Positions 45,402 through 55,286 of a stretch of DNA of 64,000 nt are shown one piece after another (the first letter of the stretch is position 1; each line of letters starts with the position of its first letter). The DNA is from Pseudomonas kribbensis (GTDB taxonomy: Bacteria > Pseudomonadota > Gammaproteobacteria > Pseudomonadales > Pseudomonadaceae): positions 1,984,001 through 2,048,000 of the forward strand of contig NZ_CP029608.1 of NCBI RefSeq assembly GCF_003352185.1, given 5' to 3'. Both the position numbers and the translations under genes were made by a program. Below the pieces are notes generated by a model. It was not told the DNA's origin and made no database searches. It saw only the letters and a program-made list of their open reading frames with translations.

Positions 45402-46811
45402 ATGATCCGCACCTATTTTGATGAAATGTACGATGCCGGCGGCCAGGTCCGCCCGCATTACCGGGAGTTTGCCCGCTGGCTGGCGGACACGCCTGACGAA
45501 CTGCTGGCCCAGCGGCGACGCGAGGCCGATCTGCTGTTCCATCGTGCCGGGATCACTTTCACGCTCTACGGGGACGAGCAAGGGACAGAACGCCTGATTC
45601 CCTTCGACACCATTCCGCGCAGCATTCCCGCCAGCGAATGGCGGATCGTCGAGCGCGGCTGCATCCAGCGGGTCAAGGCGTTGAACATGTTCCTCGCCGA
45701 CCTTTACCACGAGCAGCGCATCATCAAGGCCGGGATCATTCCCGCCGAGCAGGTGCTGGCCAACGAGCAATACCAGTTGGCGATGCAGGGCCTGGATCTG
45801 CACCGCGATATCTATTCGCACATCTCCGGCGTCGATCTGGTGCGCGACGGCGACGGCACCTATTACGTGCTCGAGGACAATCTGCGCACGCCCAGCGGCG
45901 TGAGCTACATGCTCGAAGACCGCAAGATGATGATGCGCCTGTTCCCCGAACTTTTCGCAGCCCAGCGCATCGCGCCCATCGACCATTATCCGAACCTGTT
46001 GCTCGACACCCTGAAAAGCTCAAGCCCGATCGACGACCCGAGTGTGGTGGTGCTGACTCCGGGGCGGTTCAACAGCGCGTTTTTCGAGCATGCGTTCCTG
46101 GCGCGGGAAATGGGCGTGGAGCTGGTCGAGGGCGCCGATCTGTTCGTGCGCGACGACAAGGTCTTCATGCGCACCACCGACGGCCCGAAAGCGGTGGACG
46201 TGATCTACCGCCGACTCGACGACGCGTTTCTTGATCCATTGGCGTTCCGCCCGGATTCGATGCTCGGCGTGCCGGGACTGTTGTCGTCCTATCGCTCCGG
46301 AAACGTGGTGCTGGCCAATGCCATCGGTACCGGTGTGGCGGACGACAAATCGGTGTATCCGTTCGTCACCGAGATGATCCGTTTCTACCTCGATGAAGAG
46401 CCGATCCTGAAGAACGTGCCGACCTGGCAATGCCGCAATCCGTCTGAACTTTCCCATGTACTGGCCAATCTTCCGGATCTGGTGGTCAAGGAAACCCAGG
46501 GCTCCGGCGGTTACGGCATGCTCGTGGGGCCGGCAGCGACGACCGCGGAAATCGATGCGTTCCGCGAGCGGATCAAGGCCAAGCCCCACGCGTACATCGC
46601 GCAACCGACGCTGTCGCTGTCGACCTGTCCGACCTTTGTCGAAAACGGCATTGCGCCGCGCCATATCGACCTGCGCCCGTTCGTATTGTCCGGCCGCGAA
46701 ACCCGGGTCGTGCCCGGCGGTTTGACCCGTGTCGCCCTGCGTGAAGGCTCTCTGGTGGTGAATTCATCCCAGGGCGGCGGAACCAAGGACACCTGGGTGG
46801 TCGAGGATTGA
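45402..46811 (+). CDS. Circularly permuted ATP-grasp type 2 protein
   Basis: 469 residues, soluble. Family blocks: YFDEMYDAGGQVRPHYREFA at the start, FHRAGITFTLYGDEQGTERL, YVLEDNLRTPSGVSYMLEDR (permuted ATP-grasp core), VDVIYRRLDDAFLDPLAF and NLPDLVVKETQGSGGYGMLV. Predicted to form an amide/peptide bond using ATP; substrate not known. First of three tightly packed genes with an alpha-E protein and a transglutaminase. ATG after AAGGAGTACGGC. Confidence 0.9.
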   Translation: MIRTYFDEMYDAGGQVRPHYREFARWLADTPDELLAQRRREADLLFHRAGITFTLYGDEQGTERLIPFDTIPRSIPASEWRIVERGCIQRVKALNMFLADLYHEQRIIKAGIIPAEQVLANEQYQLAMQGLDLHRDIYSHISGVDLVRDGDGTYYVLEDNLRTPSGVSYMLEDRKMMMRLFPELFAAQRIAPIDHYPNLLLDTLKSSSPIDDPSVVVLTPGRFNSAFFEHAFLAREMGVELVEGADLFVRDDKVFMRTTDGPKAVDVIYRRLDDAFLDPLAFRPDSMLGVPGLLSSYRSGNVVLANAIGTGVADDKSVYPFVTEMIRFYLDEEPILKNVPTWQCRNPSELSHVLANLPDLVVKETQGSGGYGMLVGPAATTAEIDAFRERIKAKPHAYIAQPTLSLSTCPTFVENGIAPRHIDLRPFVLSGRETRVVPGGLTRVALREGSLVVNSSQGGGTKDTWVVED

Positions 46812-46823
46812 AGGAAGCCTGCC

Positions 46824-47774
46824 ATGTTAAGTAGAACTGCCTCGGATCTGTACTGGATGTCGCGTTACCTGGAGCGGGCGGAAAACCTCGCCCGCATGCT
46901 CGATGTCAGCTATTCGCTGTCGCTGATGCCGCAGGACGGCCGTGGCGACGGTCTGCACGAACTGGCGATGCCGCTGATGATCACCGGCACCCTGGACGAT
47001 TACCTGGAACGCCACGGCGAGCTGCATGCCGAGCGATTGCTGCATTTCTTCGCCCTCGATGCGGCCAACCCGGCGAGCATCTACAGCTGCCTCGGTGCGG
47101 CGCGGGCCAGTGCCCATGCGGTGCGCGGGCGGATCACCGCCGACATGTGGGAGAACATCAACGCCACCTGGCTGGAGATCCGCGGGATCGCCAATCAGGG
47201 CCTCAGCCGTTATGGCATGAGCCGCTTCTGCGAGTGGATCAAGGAACGTTCGCACCTGTTCCGGGGCGCGTCCTACGGCACCATCATGCGCAACGACGCG
47301 TTCCGCTTCATTCGCCTGGGCACGTTCATCGAACGGGCCGACAACACCTTGCGCCTGCTCGACGCCCGCTACGAAATGGCCGGTGATCAGGCGGAAGCGG
47401 TCAGCGACGGCACTGCCCACGCCTATTACCAGTGGAGCGCCTTGTTGCGGGCCTTGTCCTCGTTCGAGGCCTACACCGAAATCTACCGCGACGCGCCCGG
47501 CGCCCGGCATGTCGCCGAGCTGCTGCTGTTGCGCGCCGACGTGCCGCGTTCGCTGCGGGCCTGCACCGAAGAGATCGACCAGATCCTGGCGCAACTGCCG
47601 GGGGCCAACGGTCGCCCGGCGCAACGGCTGGCGGCAGAAATGGACGCACGCCTGCGCTACACCGGCATCCACGAAATCCTCGAGGAAGGGCTGCACGCCT
47701 GGCTCACCGAGTTCATCCCGCTGGTGCGCCAGCTGGGCAACGCCATTCACAGTTCCTACCTGGAGGCCGCATGA
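46824..47774 (+). CDS. Alpha-E domain protein
   Basis: 316 residues, all-helical. Begins MLSRTASDLYWMSRYLERAE, continues NLARMLDVSYSLSLM, and has FIRLGTFIERADNTLRLLDA in the middle: the alpha-E signature with conserved ER pairs. Always encoded with the permuted ATP-grasp protein, sometimes fused to it, so it probably forms one enzyme with it. Twelve bases after the first gene; its stop overlaps the transglutaminase start. Confidence 0.9.
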   Translation: MLSRTASDLYWMSRYLERAENLARMLDVSYSLSLMPQDGRGDGLHELAMPLMITGTLDDYLERHGELHAERLLHFFALDAANPASIYSCLGAARASAHAVRGRITADMWENINATWLEIRGIANQGLSRYGMSRFCEWIKERSHLFRGASYGTIMRNDAFRFIRLGTFIERADNTLRLLDARYEMAGDQAEAVSDGTAHAYYQWSALLRALSSFEAYTEIYRDAPGARHVAELLLLRADVPRSLRACTEEIDQILAQLPGANGRPAQRLAAEMDARLRYTGIHEILEEGLHAWLTEFIPLVRQLGNAIHSSYLEAA

Positions 47775-48574
47775 GACTTTCCATCAGCCACGAGACCACC
47801 TATCACTACGAAGATCAGGTGCGCGCGAGCATCCAGTACCTGCGCCTGACACCCCACGACAGCGAGCGTCAGCACGTGTTGAGCTGGCAGCTCGACCTGC
47901 CGCGCCCGGTACGTGCCCAGCTCGATCCGTTCGGCAACATCCTGCATGTGCTGACCATGGACGAGCCCCACGAAGCGATCATCATCGGCGCTCGGGGGCA
48001 GGTCGATATCGACGAATTGCGCGAAGCGGAGCACGAGAGCCAGTCGGCGCTTCCGTTCCTGCGTTTCACCAGGCTGACCGAGGCTGACGAGGCGCTGCGG
48101 GCGTTTGCCGAGAAATCCTGCAAGCAACGACGGGACCGCAACGCATTGATTGACCTGATGCATGGGCTGAACCAGCACATGACCTACACGCCGGGATCTA
48201 CCGAAGTCGACACCAGCGCCGCCGAGGCGTTTGCCGGGCGGGCGGGTGTTTGCCAGGATCACGCTCACGCGTTTCTGGCCTGCGCGCGCAGTCTCGGGGT
48301 GCCGTCGCGGTATGTGTCGGGTTATCTGTACAGCGAGGATTGCGAACACCTGGCCAGTCACGCCTGGGCCGAGGCCTGGATCGAAGACGCCTGGTACAGC
48401 TTCGACGTGACCAACGAGCTGGCGCGGCCGGAGCGGCACCTGAAACTGGCGGTGGGGCTTGATTACCTCGACGCCTGCCCGGTGCGGGGCATGCGCCGGG
48501 GCGGCGGGTCAGAGCAGATGCATGCGAAAGTGCTGGTGTCGCCGACGCCGGTGATCTCCGTCCAGCAACAATAA
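47771..48574 (+). CDS. Transglutaminase-like cysteine peptidase family protein
   Basis: 267 residues, no signal peptide. N-terminal bacterial transglutaminase-like domain (RLSISHETTYHYEDQVRASI) then the core with the catalytic triad: Cys in FAGRAGVCQDHAHAFLACAR, His in LASHAWAEAWIEDAWYSFDV and Asp in the same stretch. Start overlaps the alpha-E stop (ATGA). Probably cleaves or forms the amide bonds handled by the two upstream proteins. Confidence 0.9.
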   Translation: MRLSISHETTYHYEDQVRASIQYLRLTPHDSERQHVLSWQLDLPRPVRAQLDPFGNILHVLTMDEPHEAIIIGARGQVDIDELREAEHESQSALPFLRFTRLTEADEALRAFAEKSCKQRRDRNALIDLMHGLNQHMTYTPGSTEVDTSAAEAFAGRAGVCQDHAHAFLACARSLGVPSRYVSGYLYSEDCEHLASHAWAEAWIEDAWYSFDVTNELARPERHLKLAVGLDYLDACPVRGMRRGGGSEQMHAKVLVSPTPVISVQQQ

Positions 48575-48586
48575 ACGCACTACTCC

Positions 48587-48674
48587 TGTGGGAGCGAGCC
48601 TGCTCGCGATGACAATCTTTCAGCCAGCACATGCATGACTGACACACCGCATAGCGAGCAGGCTCGCTCCCACA
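48587..48674. repeat. REPIN
   Basis: TGTGGGAGCGAGCCTGCTCG (continuing CGATGA) and AGCGAGCAGGCTCGCTCCCA (continuing CA) face each other across about 40 bases. Confidence 0.88.
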
Positions 48675-48684
48675 AGGAATGGCA

Positions 48685-49506
48685 TCAGGGCTTAACCTTG
48701 CGCCCGGCCATGTGCTGCAAATACCCGATCACCTTCTGCAGATCCGCGTCCGGTAATACTTCGGCGGAAAACCCCGGCATTTTCGCCTGCGGCCACTGAC
48801 GCAAGCTCTGCGGATCGCGGATGTAGCGCTTGAGGAAGTCCGCGCCGAAGTACTCGGTCGGGTTGTACGGAATATTCAGGTCCGGCCCGAACTGCGCATC
48901 CCCCGCACCATTCAGGCGATGGCAAGCCAGGCAGTTCTTCTGGAACAGCGCAAAGCCCTGATTCACCGGGTCATCGACCTTCAACGCAGGATCCGGCAGC
49001 AGGGCAGGGAAGCGCTCGGCAACCGGTGCCATGCGCTTGATGCTGGCGACTTCGAATGGCCATTGTTCCGGGCTGATATTGCCGGCCTGCGGATCGGTCC
49101 ACACCAGATAGAACGGCCCGGCACTGTGTTTGCCTTCCGACAGCGGCGGCCATGGCTGGGCCGGGTCTTCAATGGCCAGCCAGGCGCGTGAGCCTTTGTT
49201 GTTCAGTAGCGGCGCGGCGGACAGCTCTGCGGCAAAACCGTCCAGCGCTACGGCTTGCAGGTGATCTTCAGGTTTGATGCCGGTCAGCAGCGCGGCAATC
49301 GGCACGGCGCGATAAGTCATGTCCTGCTTGTAGGACACGTCGTTCTTGATCGTGAGGGTTTGCACCTGAGGATGCTTGAGCAGTTCCTCGGTCTGCCAGG
49401 TGCGGCTGTTCGCGCCCAGCTCCAGGTTCAGCTGTGCGGCAGACAGGGGCAGGCTCAGCAGCATGGCCCCGAACAGAATGAGCGTTTTCAAGTGATCGCC
49501 GTCCAT
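48685..49506 (-). CDS. Cytochrome c with N-terminal sulfite-oxidase-like fold domain
   Basis: 273 residues, exported (LKTLILFGAMLLSLPLSAAQ). Residues about 25-165 resemble the molybdopterin-binding fold of sulfite oxidase-type proteins (YRAVPIAALLTGIKPEDHLQ, then AVALDGFAAELSAAPLLNNK and a GPFYLVWTDP block), but I see no Mo-ligating Cys. A class I cytochrome c domain follows with CLACH and the Met ligand in AKMPGFSAEVLPDADLQKVI. Likely periplasmic electron carrier. ATG 49506 lacks a good ribosome site; TTG 49491 would give a more typical signal peptide (KTLILFG). Confidence 0.75.
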   Translation of the reverse strand: MDGDHLKTLILFGAMLLSLPLSAAQLNLELGANSRTWQTEELLKHPQVQTLTIKNDVSYKQDMTYRAVPIAALLTGIKPEDHLQAVALDGFAAELSAAPLLNNKGSRAWLAIEDPAQPWPPLSEGKHSAGPFYLVWTDPQAGNISPEQWPFEVASIKRMAPVAERFPALLPDPALKVDDPVNQGFALFQKNCLACHRLNGAGDAQFGPDLNIPYNPTEYFGADFLKRYIRDPQSLRQWPQAKMPGFSAEVLPDADLQKVIGYLQHMAGRKVKP

Positions 49507-49601
49507 GTCGTGGAAGTGCGCAAAGGTTGGCACAGCCACGCTGGCCCGGGAAGCGGGCCAGTCACATTGTTAGTGGCGATGAGCAATACCTGCCGCTTGA
49601 G

Positions 49602-49697
49602 TCAGCCGATGACCTTAGTCAGGTTCGGCAGAATCAACAACAGCGTCGTGGCGAAAAGAATGAGCCCTGCTTGACGAACTTTCGGTTGTTTGAACAT
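49602..49697 (-). CDS. 31-residue single-helix membrane peptide
   Basis: Reads MFKQPKVRQAGLILFATTLL then LILPNLTKVIG: a basic N-terminus followed by one hydrophobic helix. Stop at 49602. Ribosome site is poor (GGCGGTCAAG), so this is moderate evidence. The 392-base gap that follows (49698-50089) shows no gene and carries the promoter of the thiolase operon. Confidence 0.5.
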   Translation of the reverse strand: MFKQPKVRQAGLILFATTLLLILPNLTKVIG

Positions 49698-50089
49698 GGC
49701 TTGACCGCCTTTTTTGTTATTTCCTGATGCCTGCCTGCATATCCATGACGGCAAGCGCTGCACTTCCTGTTGAAGAACGCCTGCCTCGGCAAAACCCGAC
49801 GACAACGACGTACATGTTCACCTTAGGGCCCGCGTCACGCTTGGCTTAGATCCATTTCATATGTATTTGCTACCAGTCGCGATTAAAAAGGCATGAGGCC
49901 CATTGCCAGCTTCTTTGCCGCCCTTTTGCTAGACAGCTCGGTGACCTGAACCGGTTAACCTGTTCGGGAATGACCGTCCGTCTGAGCGTGCACGTCAACG
50001 TCATTGAGCGCTGTGGTCATTGAATCCGTGACCGTCCCGGCCAAGAGTGGAGGCACGAATTTCACTCACCGCACAGGTTCGAGAACGCC

Positions 50090-51295
50090 ATGACCCAAGC
50101 TTTGATTTTCGACGCATTACGCACGCCCCGTGGCAGAGGCAAGGCCGACGGTTCGCTGCACAGCGTCAAACCGGTGAACCTGGTGGCCGGGTTGCTGACC
50201 GCGCTGCAGGCGCGCACGGCGCTGGACACCAGCCAGGTCGATGACGTGGTGCTCGGTTGTGTCACGCCGATTGGCGATCAAGGCTCGGACATCGCCAAGA
50301 CCGCCGTGCAGGTGGCCGATTGGGACGTCAGCGTCGCTGGCGTGCAGATCAACCGCTTCTGCGCCTCGGGGCTGGAAGCGGTGAACCTGGGGGCGATGAA
50401 AGTGCGCTCCGGGTTCGAAGAGCTGGTGGTGGTCGGTGGTGTCGAATCCATGTCCCGCGTGCCGATGGGCAGCGACGGCGGCGCCTGGGCGCTGGACCCG
50501 CAGACCAATCTGCACAGCCATTTCACCCCTCAAGGCGTCGGCGCCGACCTGATTGCCACCCTTGAAGGCTTCAGCCGTCAGGACGTCGATGCCTACGCGT
50601 TGCACTCGCAACAGAAAGCTGCCCGGGCCCGGGCCGACGGTTCGTTCAACAAATCGTTGGTACCGGTGCAGGATCAGAACGGCATCATCCTGCTCGATCA
50701 CGATGAGTTCATTCGTGCCGAGTCGACCCTTGAAGGCCTGGGCAAACTCAAGCCGAGCTTCGAGATGATCGGCCAGATGGGCTTCGACGCCACGGCGCTG
50801 CGGGTCTACAGCCATGTCGAGCGCATCAACCATGTGCACACACCGGGCAACAGTTCGGGAATCGTTGATGGCGCGGCGCTGATGCTAATCGGCTCCGAAG
50901 CCAAGGGGCGCGAGTTGGGCCTGCAACCCCGGGCGCGAATTGTTGCCACGGCAGTCACCAGTACCGACCCGACCATCATGCTCACCGGCCCGGCGCCGGC
51001 CACTCGCAAGGCATTGGCCAAGGCCGGGCTGCGGGTCGAGGACATTGACCTGTTCGAGGTCAACGAGGCGTTCGCCTCGGTGGTGCTGAAATTCATCAAG
51101 GACATGGCCGTGGACCCGGACAAGGTCAACGTCAATGGCGGTTCGATTGCGATGGGCCATCCGCTGGGCGCCACCGGTTGCGCGATTCTCGGCACCTTGC
51201 TCGATGAACTGGAAGCCCGGCGCCTGCGTTATGGCCTGGCGACGCTGTGCGTCGGCGGCGGCATGGGCATCGCCACCATCATCGAACGCCTCTGA
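50090..51295 (+). CDS. Acetyl-CoA C-acyltransferase (thiolase)
   Basis: 401 residues. Thiolase of beta-oxidation or acetoacetyl-CoA metabolism. Nucleophilic Cys in [18 protein letters not shown], His region in [36 protein letters not shown], and the final Cys/Gly block [15 protein letters not shown]. Encoded 17 bases before a FadB-like protein, so the two likely form a trifunctional-type complex separate from the main fadBA. Confidence 0.92.
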   Translation: MTQALIFDALRTPRGRGKADGSLHSVKPVNLVAGLLTALQARTALDTSQVDDVVLGCVTPIGDQGSDIAKTAVQVADWDVSVAGVQINRFCASGLEAVNLGAMKVRSGFEELVVVGGVESMSRVPMGSDGGAWALDPQTNLHSHFTPQGVGADLIATLEGFSRQDVDAYALHSQQKAARARADGSFNKSLVPVQDQNGIILLDHDEFIRAESTLEGLGKLKPSFEMIGQMGFDATALRVYSHVERINHVHTPGNSSGIVDGAALMLIGSEAKGRELGLQPRARIVATAVTSTDPTIMLTGPAPATRKALAKAGLRVEDIDLFEVNEAFASVVLKFIKDMAVDPDKVNVNGGSIAMGHPLGATGCAILGTLLDELEARRLRYGLATLCVGGGMGIATIIERL

Positions 51296-51312
51296 CCCCA
51301 AGGAAACCTGTC

Positions 51313-53457
51313 ATGACCCAAGCCATTCGTTACGAAAAAGGCCAGGACGGCATCGTCCTCCTGACCATCGACATGCCGGGCCAGAGCGCCAACACCATGA
51401 ACGCGGTGTACCGCGAGGCCATGGCCGAAAGCGTTGCTCGACTGCTCGCGGAAAAAGATGACATCGCCGGGGTGATCATCACGTCGGCCAAGAAAACCTT
51501 CTTCGCCGGCGGCGACCTGAATGAACTGATCAAGGTCGGCAAACCCGAAGCCAAGGCCTTCTACGACATGGTGCTGACCCTCAAGGGCCAGCTGCGCACC
51601 CTGGAAACCCTTGGCAAACCGGTGGTCGCGGCGATCAACGGCGCGGCGCTCGGCGGCGGCTGGGAAATCTGCCTGGCCTGCCACCACCGCGTGGCGCTGG
51701 ACGATGCGTCGGTGCAACTTGGCCTGCCGGAAGTGACCCTCGGCCTGCTGCCGGGCGGCGGTGGCGTGGTGCGCATGGTGCGCATGCTCGGCATCGAAAA
51801 AGCCCTGCCGTATCTGCTCGAAGGCAAGAAAGTCCGTCCGCAGCAGGCGTTGCAGGCCGGTTTGATCGATGAGCTGGCGGCGGATCGCGAAGAGCTGCTG
51901 GCCAAGGCCAAGGCCTGGATTCTGGCCAATCCTGCGGCGGTGCAGCGCTGGGATGTGAAGGGCTATCAGATTCCCGGCGGCACGCCGTCGAACCCGAAAG
52001 TCGCGCAGATGCTGGCGATAGCGCCGTCGATCCTGCGCACCAAAACCCAGGGCACGTTACCGGCGCCGGAGAAGATTCTGTGTGCGGCGGTGGAAGGCGC
52101 GCAGGTGGATTTTGATACCGCGCACCTGATCGAAACCCGTTATTTCACTGAATTGACTACCGGCCAGATCTCGAAAAACCTGATCGGCACGTTCTGGTTC
52201 CAGCTCAATGAAATCAATGCCGGCGGTTCGCGGCCGCAGGGCTTTGCGCCTTATGTGACGAAGCGCGTGGGTGTCCTCGGCGCCGGGATGATGGGGGCGG
52301 GAATCGCCTACGTCAGCGCGGTGGCCGGAATCGACGTGGTGCTCAAGGACATCAACCTCGCGGCTGCCGAAAAGGGCAAGGCGCATTCGGCGGCACTGCT
52401 GGACAAGAAAGTCGCCCGAGGGCAGATGACCGCCCAGCAGCGTGAAGCGGTGCTGGCGCGTATCCGGACCACTGAAAGCGATGCCGATCTGGCAGGTTGC
52501 GATCTGATCATCGAGGCAGTTTTCGAGGATCGTGAGCTCAAGGCCAAGGTCTCGGCAGCGGCGCAACAGGTGGTGGGCGCTGACGCAGTGATTGCTTCTA
52601 ACACGTCGACCTTGCCGATCACTGGCTTGGCGACCGCAGTACCGGATCAAGGCAAGTTCATCGGCCTGCACTTCTTCAGTCCGGTGGAAAAGATGCCGCT
52701 GGTGGAAATCATCAAAGGCGCGCAAACCAGCGAAGAAACCCTCGCACGGGGGTTCGATTTCGTACTGCAAATCAAGAAAACCCCGATTGTGGTCAACGAC
52801 AGTCGCGGCTTTTTCACCTCGCGGGTGTTCGGCACTTTCACCAACGAAGGCATCGCGATGCTAGGTGAAGGCGTCAGCGCACCGATGATCGAAACCGAAG
52901 CACGCAAGGCCGGCATGCCCATCGGGCCGCTGGCGATCTCTGACGAAGTTTCCCTCAGCCTGATGAGCCATATCCGTCAACAAACGGCCAAAGACCTTCA
53001 AGCAGAAGGGAAGCCGCTGATTGAGCACCCGGCGTTCGCCGTGATTGACTTGCTGCTCAACGAATACAAGCGGCCGGGCAAGGCGGCGGGAGGCGGTTTT
53101 TACGAGTACCCGGCAGGCGGCCAGAAACACCTGTGGCCCGAGTTGAAAACCCGTTTCGAGAAAGCCGACGGGCAGATCTCGCCGAAGGATGTGCGTGACC
53201 GGTTACTGTTCGTGCAAGCCATCGAAACCGTGCGCTGTGTGGAGGAGGGCGTGCTGACCTCGACGGCGGACGCCAACGTCGGCTCGATCTTCGGCATCGG
53301 TTTCGCGGCGTGGACGGGCGGCGCGTTGCAGTTCATCAATCAATATGGCGTGAAAGACTTTGTCGCGCGGGCGCAGTACCTGGCTGAACAGTACGGCGAG
53401 CGTTTCGCACCGCCAGCGCTGCTGCTGCAAAAGGCGGCCAGCGGCGAGCTGTTCTAG
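51313..53457 (+). CDS. FadB/FadJ-like multifunctional enoyl-CoA hydratase / 3-hydroxyacyl-CoA dehydrogenase
   Basis: 714 residues. N-terminal crotonase domain: KKTFFAGGDLNELIKVGKPE, then NGAALGGGWEICLACHHRVA and LPEVTLGLLPGGGGVVRMVR with catalytic Glu residues. From about residue 315 the NAD-binding domain: VGVLGAGMMGAGIAYVSAVA, SNTSTLPITGLA, GLHFFSPVEKMPLVEII with the catalytic His. C-terminal dehydrogenase domains include AIETVRCVEEGVL. ATG 51313 follows AAGGAAACCTGTC. Acts in fatty acid beta-oxidation with the upstream thiolase. Confidence 0.93.
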   Translation: MTQAIRYEKGQDGIVLLTIDMPGQSANTMNAVYREAMAESVARLLAEKDDIAGVIITSAKKTFFAGGDLNELIKVGKPEAKAFYDMVLTLKGQLRTLETLGKPVVAAINGAALGGGWEICLACHHRVALDDASVQLGLPEVTLGLLPGGGGVVRMVRMLGIEKALPYLLEGKKVRPQQALQAGLIDELAADREELLAKAKAWILANPAAVQRWDVKGYQIPGGTPSNPKVAQMLAIAPSILRTKTQGTLPAPEKILCAAVEGAQVDFDTAHLIETRYFTELTTGQISKNLIGTFWFQLNEINAGGSRPQGFAPYVTKRVGVLGAGMMGAGIAYVSAVAGIDVVLKDINLAAAEKGKAHSAALLDKKVARGQMTAQQREAVLARIRTTESDADLAGCDLIIEAVFEDRELKAKVSAAAQQVVGADAVIASNTSTLPITGLATAVPDQGKFIGLHFFSPVEKMPLVEIIKGAQTSEETLARGFDFVLQIKKTPIVVNDSRGFFTSRVFGTFTNEGIAMLGEGVSAPMIETEARKAGMPIGPLAISDEVSLSLMSHIRQQTAKDLQAEGKPLIEHPAFAVIDLLLNEYKRPGKAAGGGFYEYPAGGQKHLWPELKTRFEKADGQISPKDVRDRLLFVQAIETVRCVEEGVLTSTADANVGSIFGIGFAAWTGGALQFINQYGVKDFVARAQYLAEQYGERFAPPALLLQKAASGELF

Positions 53458-53552
53458 CGGGTTGGGGAAGCATTCCGGGGCTTGCCTTGCCGGGTGGTTT
53501 CAGGGCAGGCTCTGGGGTGTGCATTATTCCCATCACGTGTCAGGAATTTTTT

Positions 53553-54275
53553 ATGTCGCTACGCATCTGCATTCTGGAAACCGACATCCTGCGTCCGGAA
53601 CTGGTCGATGAATATCAGGGATACGGGCAGATGTTCCAGCGCCTGTTCTCGCAACAGCCGATTGCCGCCGAGTTCACGGTGTACAACGTGATGCAGGGCG
53701 ACTATCCGAGTGATGACCTGACTTTCGATGCGTACCTGATCACGGGCAGCAAGGCCGACTCGTTCGGCACCGACCCGTGGATCCAGACCCTCAAGCAATA
53801 CCTGCTGACCCGCTACGAGCGCGGCGACAAACTGCTCGGCGTGTGCTTCGGCCATCAACTGCTGGCGCTGCTGCTGGGCGGCAAGAGCGAGCGCGCGACC
53901 CAGGGCTGGGGCGTCGGTACCCACAACTACAAACTGGCGGCAAAGGCTCCGTGGATGAGCCCGGTGCGTGAGGAGCTGACCCTGTTGATCAGTCACCAGG
54001 ATCAGGTCACGGCATTGCCGGAGAACGCCACGGTGATTGCTTCCAGCGATTTCTGTCCGTTCGCTGCGTATCACATCAACGATCAGGTGCTGTGCTTCCA
54101 GGGGCATCCGGAATTCATTCACGATTATTCGCGGGCGCTGCTGGATCTGCGTCAGGAAGCGCTGGGCGAACAGATCTACAGCAAGGGCGTGGCCAGTCTT
54201 GAGAGCGATCACCACGGCACCACGGTGGCGGAATGGATGATGCGTTTCGTGGCGCACAAGCCAGACGCCGCTTGA
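53553..54275 (+). CDS. Class I glutamine amidotransferase domain protein
   Basis: 240 residues. Free-standing GATase1 with triad Cys in LLGVCFGHQLLALLLGGKSE, His and Glu in VLCFQGHPEFIHDYSRALLD. Amide-transfer partner absent; such proteins often act as gamma-glutamyl hydrolases or GMP synthase-like amidotransferases of unknown substrate. ATG 53553 follows CAGGAATTTTTT. Confidence 0.85.
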   Translation: MSLRICILETDILRPELVDEYQGYGQMFQRLFSQQPIAAEFTVYNVMQGDYPSDDLTFDAYLITGSKADSFGTDPWIQTLKQYLLTRYERGDKLLGVCFGHQLLALLLGGKSERATQGWGVGTHNYKLAAKAPWMSPVREELTLLISHQDQVTALPENATVIASSDFCPFAAYHINDQVLCFQGHPEFIHDYSRALLDLRQEALGEQIYSKGVASLESDHHGTTVAEWMMRFVAHKPDAA

Positions 54276-54280
54276 ACCCG

Positions 54281-54312
54281 AAAGCCCCCGTGTCCTGCAC
54301 GGGGGCTTTTTT
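54281..54312. terminator. Bidirectional terminator between amidotransferase and corA
   Basis: AAGCCCCCGTG-N7-CACGGGGGCTT with an A-rich side and six T. Confidence 0.92.
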
Positions 54313-54314
54313 CC

Positions 54315-55286
54315 TTACAGCCAGCCTGATTTCTTGAAGCTCGCCCACAGGCTGACGCAACCCACGGTGATAAAGCCCAGCACCGCAAAATAGCCGTAAT
54401 GCCAGCTCAGCTCCGGCATGTTCTGGAAGTTCATCCCGTAGATCCCGGCGACCGCCGTCGGGAACGCCAGAATCGCCGCCCAAGCCGCAAACTTGCGCTG
54501 CACCACGCTTTGCCGTGACGCCTCCAGCAGTACACCGATCTCGATGGTCTGGCTCGCAATGTCGGCCAGGGTGGTCAGATCTTCCATCTGCCGCGTGACA
54601 TGGATCTGCACATCGCGGAAGTAAGGACGCATGTTCTTGTCGATGAAGGGGAAGCTCAGCTTCTGCAACTCTTCGCCGATTTCCACCATCGGCGCCGCGT
54701 ACCGACGCAAGCGCAGCACGTCGCGGCGCAGGCCATGAAGCTTCTGGATGTCGTGCTCATTCAGTGCGCTGCACAACACATTACGCTCCAGTTCATCGAT
54801 CTCGGCGTGGATCGCTTCACCCACCGGCTGATAGTTTTCGATGACGAAATCCAGCAGCGCATACAGTACGAAATCTTCCCCGTGTTCCAGCAACAGCGGC
54901 CGCGCCTCACAGCGCTGGCGGACATGGGCGTAGGACGCCGAATGGCCATTGCGGGCGGTGATGATGTAGCCCTTGCCGGCGAAGATATGGGTTTCGATGA
55001 ATTGCAGGATGCCGTGTTCGCGCACGGGGGAGTAGGTGACGATGAACAGGGCGTCGCCGAAGGTTTCCAGCTTCGGACGGCTGTGTTTTTCCAGAGCGTC
55101 CTCGATGGCCAGTTCGTGCAGGTTGAACTGGCGTTGCAGGTTGGCCAGCTCCTGGGCGTTCGGCTCTTCGAGGCCGATCCAGACGAAGTGCCCGGTCTTG
55201 GCGGCCCAGGCGGCGCCTTCATCGAGGGAAATATTGGTGACTTTCTTACCGGCGCTGTAAACCGCAGCAGCAACAACTCGACCCAT
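54315..55286 (-). CDS. CorA-family magnesium/divalent cation transporter
   Basis: 323 residues. Large cytoplasmic N-terminal part (HELAIEDALEKHSRPKLETF; FIVTYSPVREHG) and two C-terminal membrane helices, the first ending in the selectivity motif GMNF (AGIYGMNFQNMPEL). Homopentameric channel for Mg2+ and possibly Co2+/Ni2+. The C-terminus ends WASFKKSGWL, as in many CorA. ATG 55286. Confidence 0.93.
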   Translation of the reverse strand: MGRVVAAAVYSAGKKVTNISLDEGAAWAAKTGHFVWIGLEEPNAQELANLQRQFNLHELAIEDALEKHSRPKLETFGDALFIVTYSPVREHGILQFIETHIFAGKGYIITARNGHSASYAHVRQRCEARPLLLEHGEDFVLYALLDFVIENYQPVGEAIHAEIDELERNVLCSALNEHDIQKLHGLRRDVLRLRRYAAPMVEIGEELQKLSFPFIDKNMRPYFRDVQIHVTRQMEDLTTLADIASQTIEIGVLLEASRQSVVQRKFAAWAAILAFPTAVAGIYGMNFQNMPELSWHYGYFAVLGFITVGCVSLWASFKKSGWL

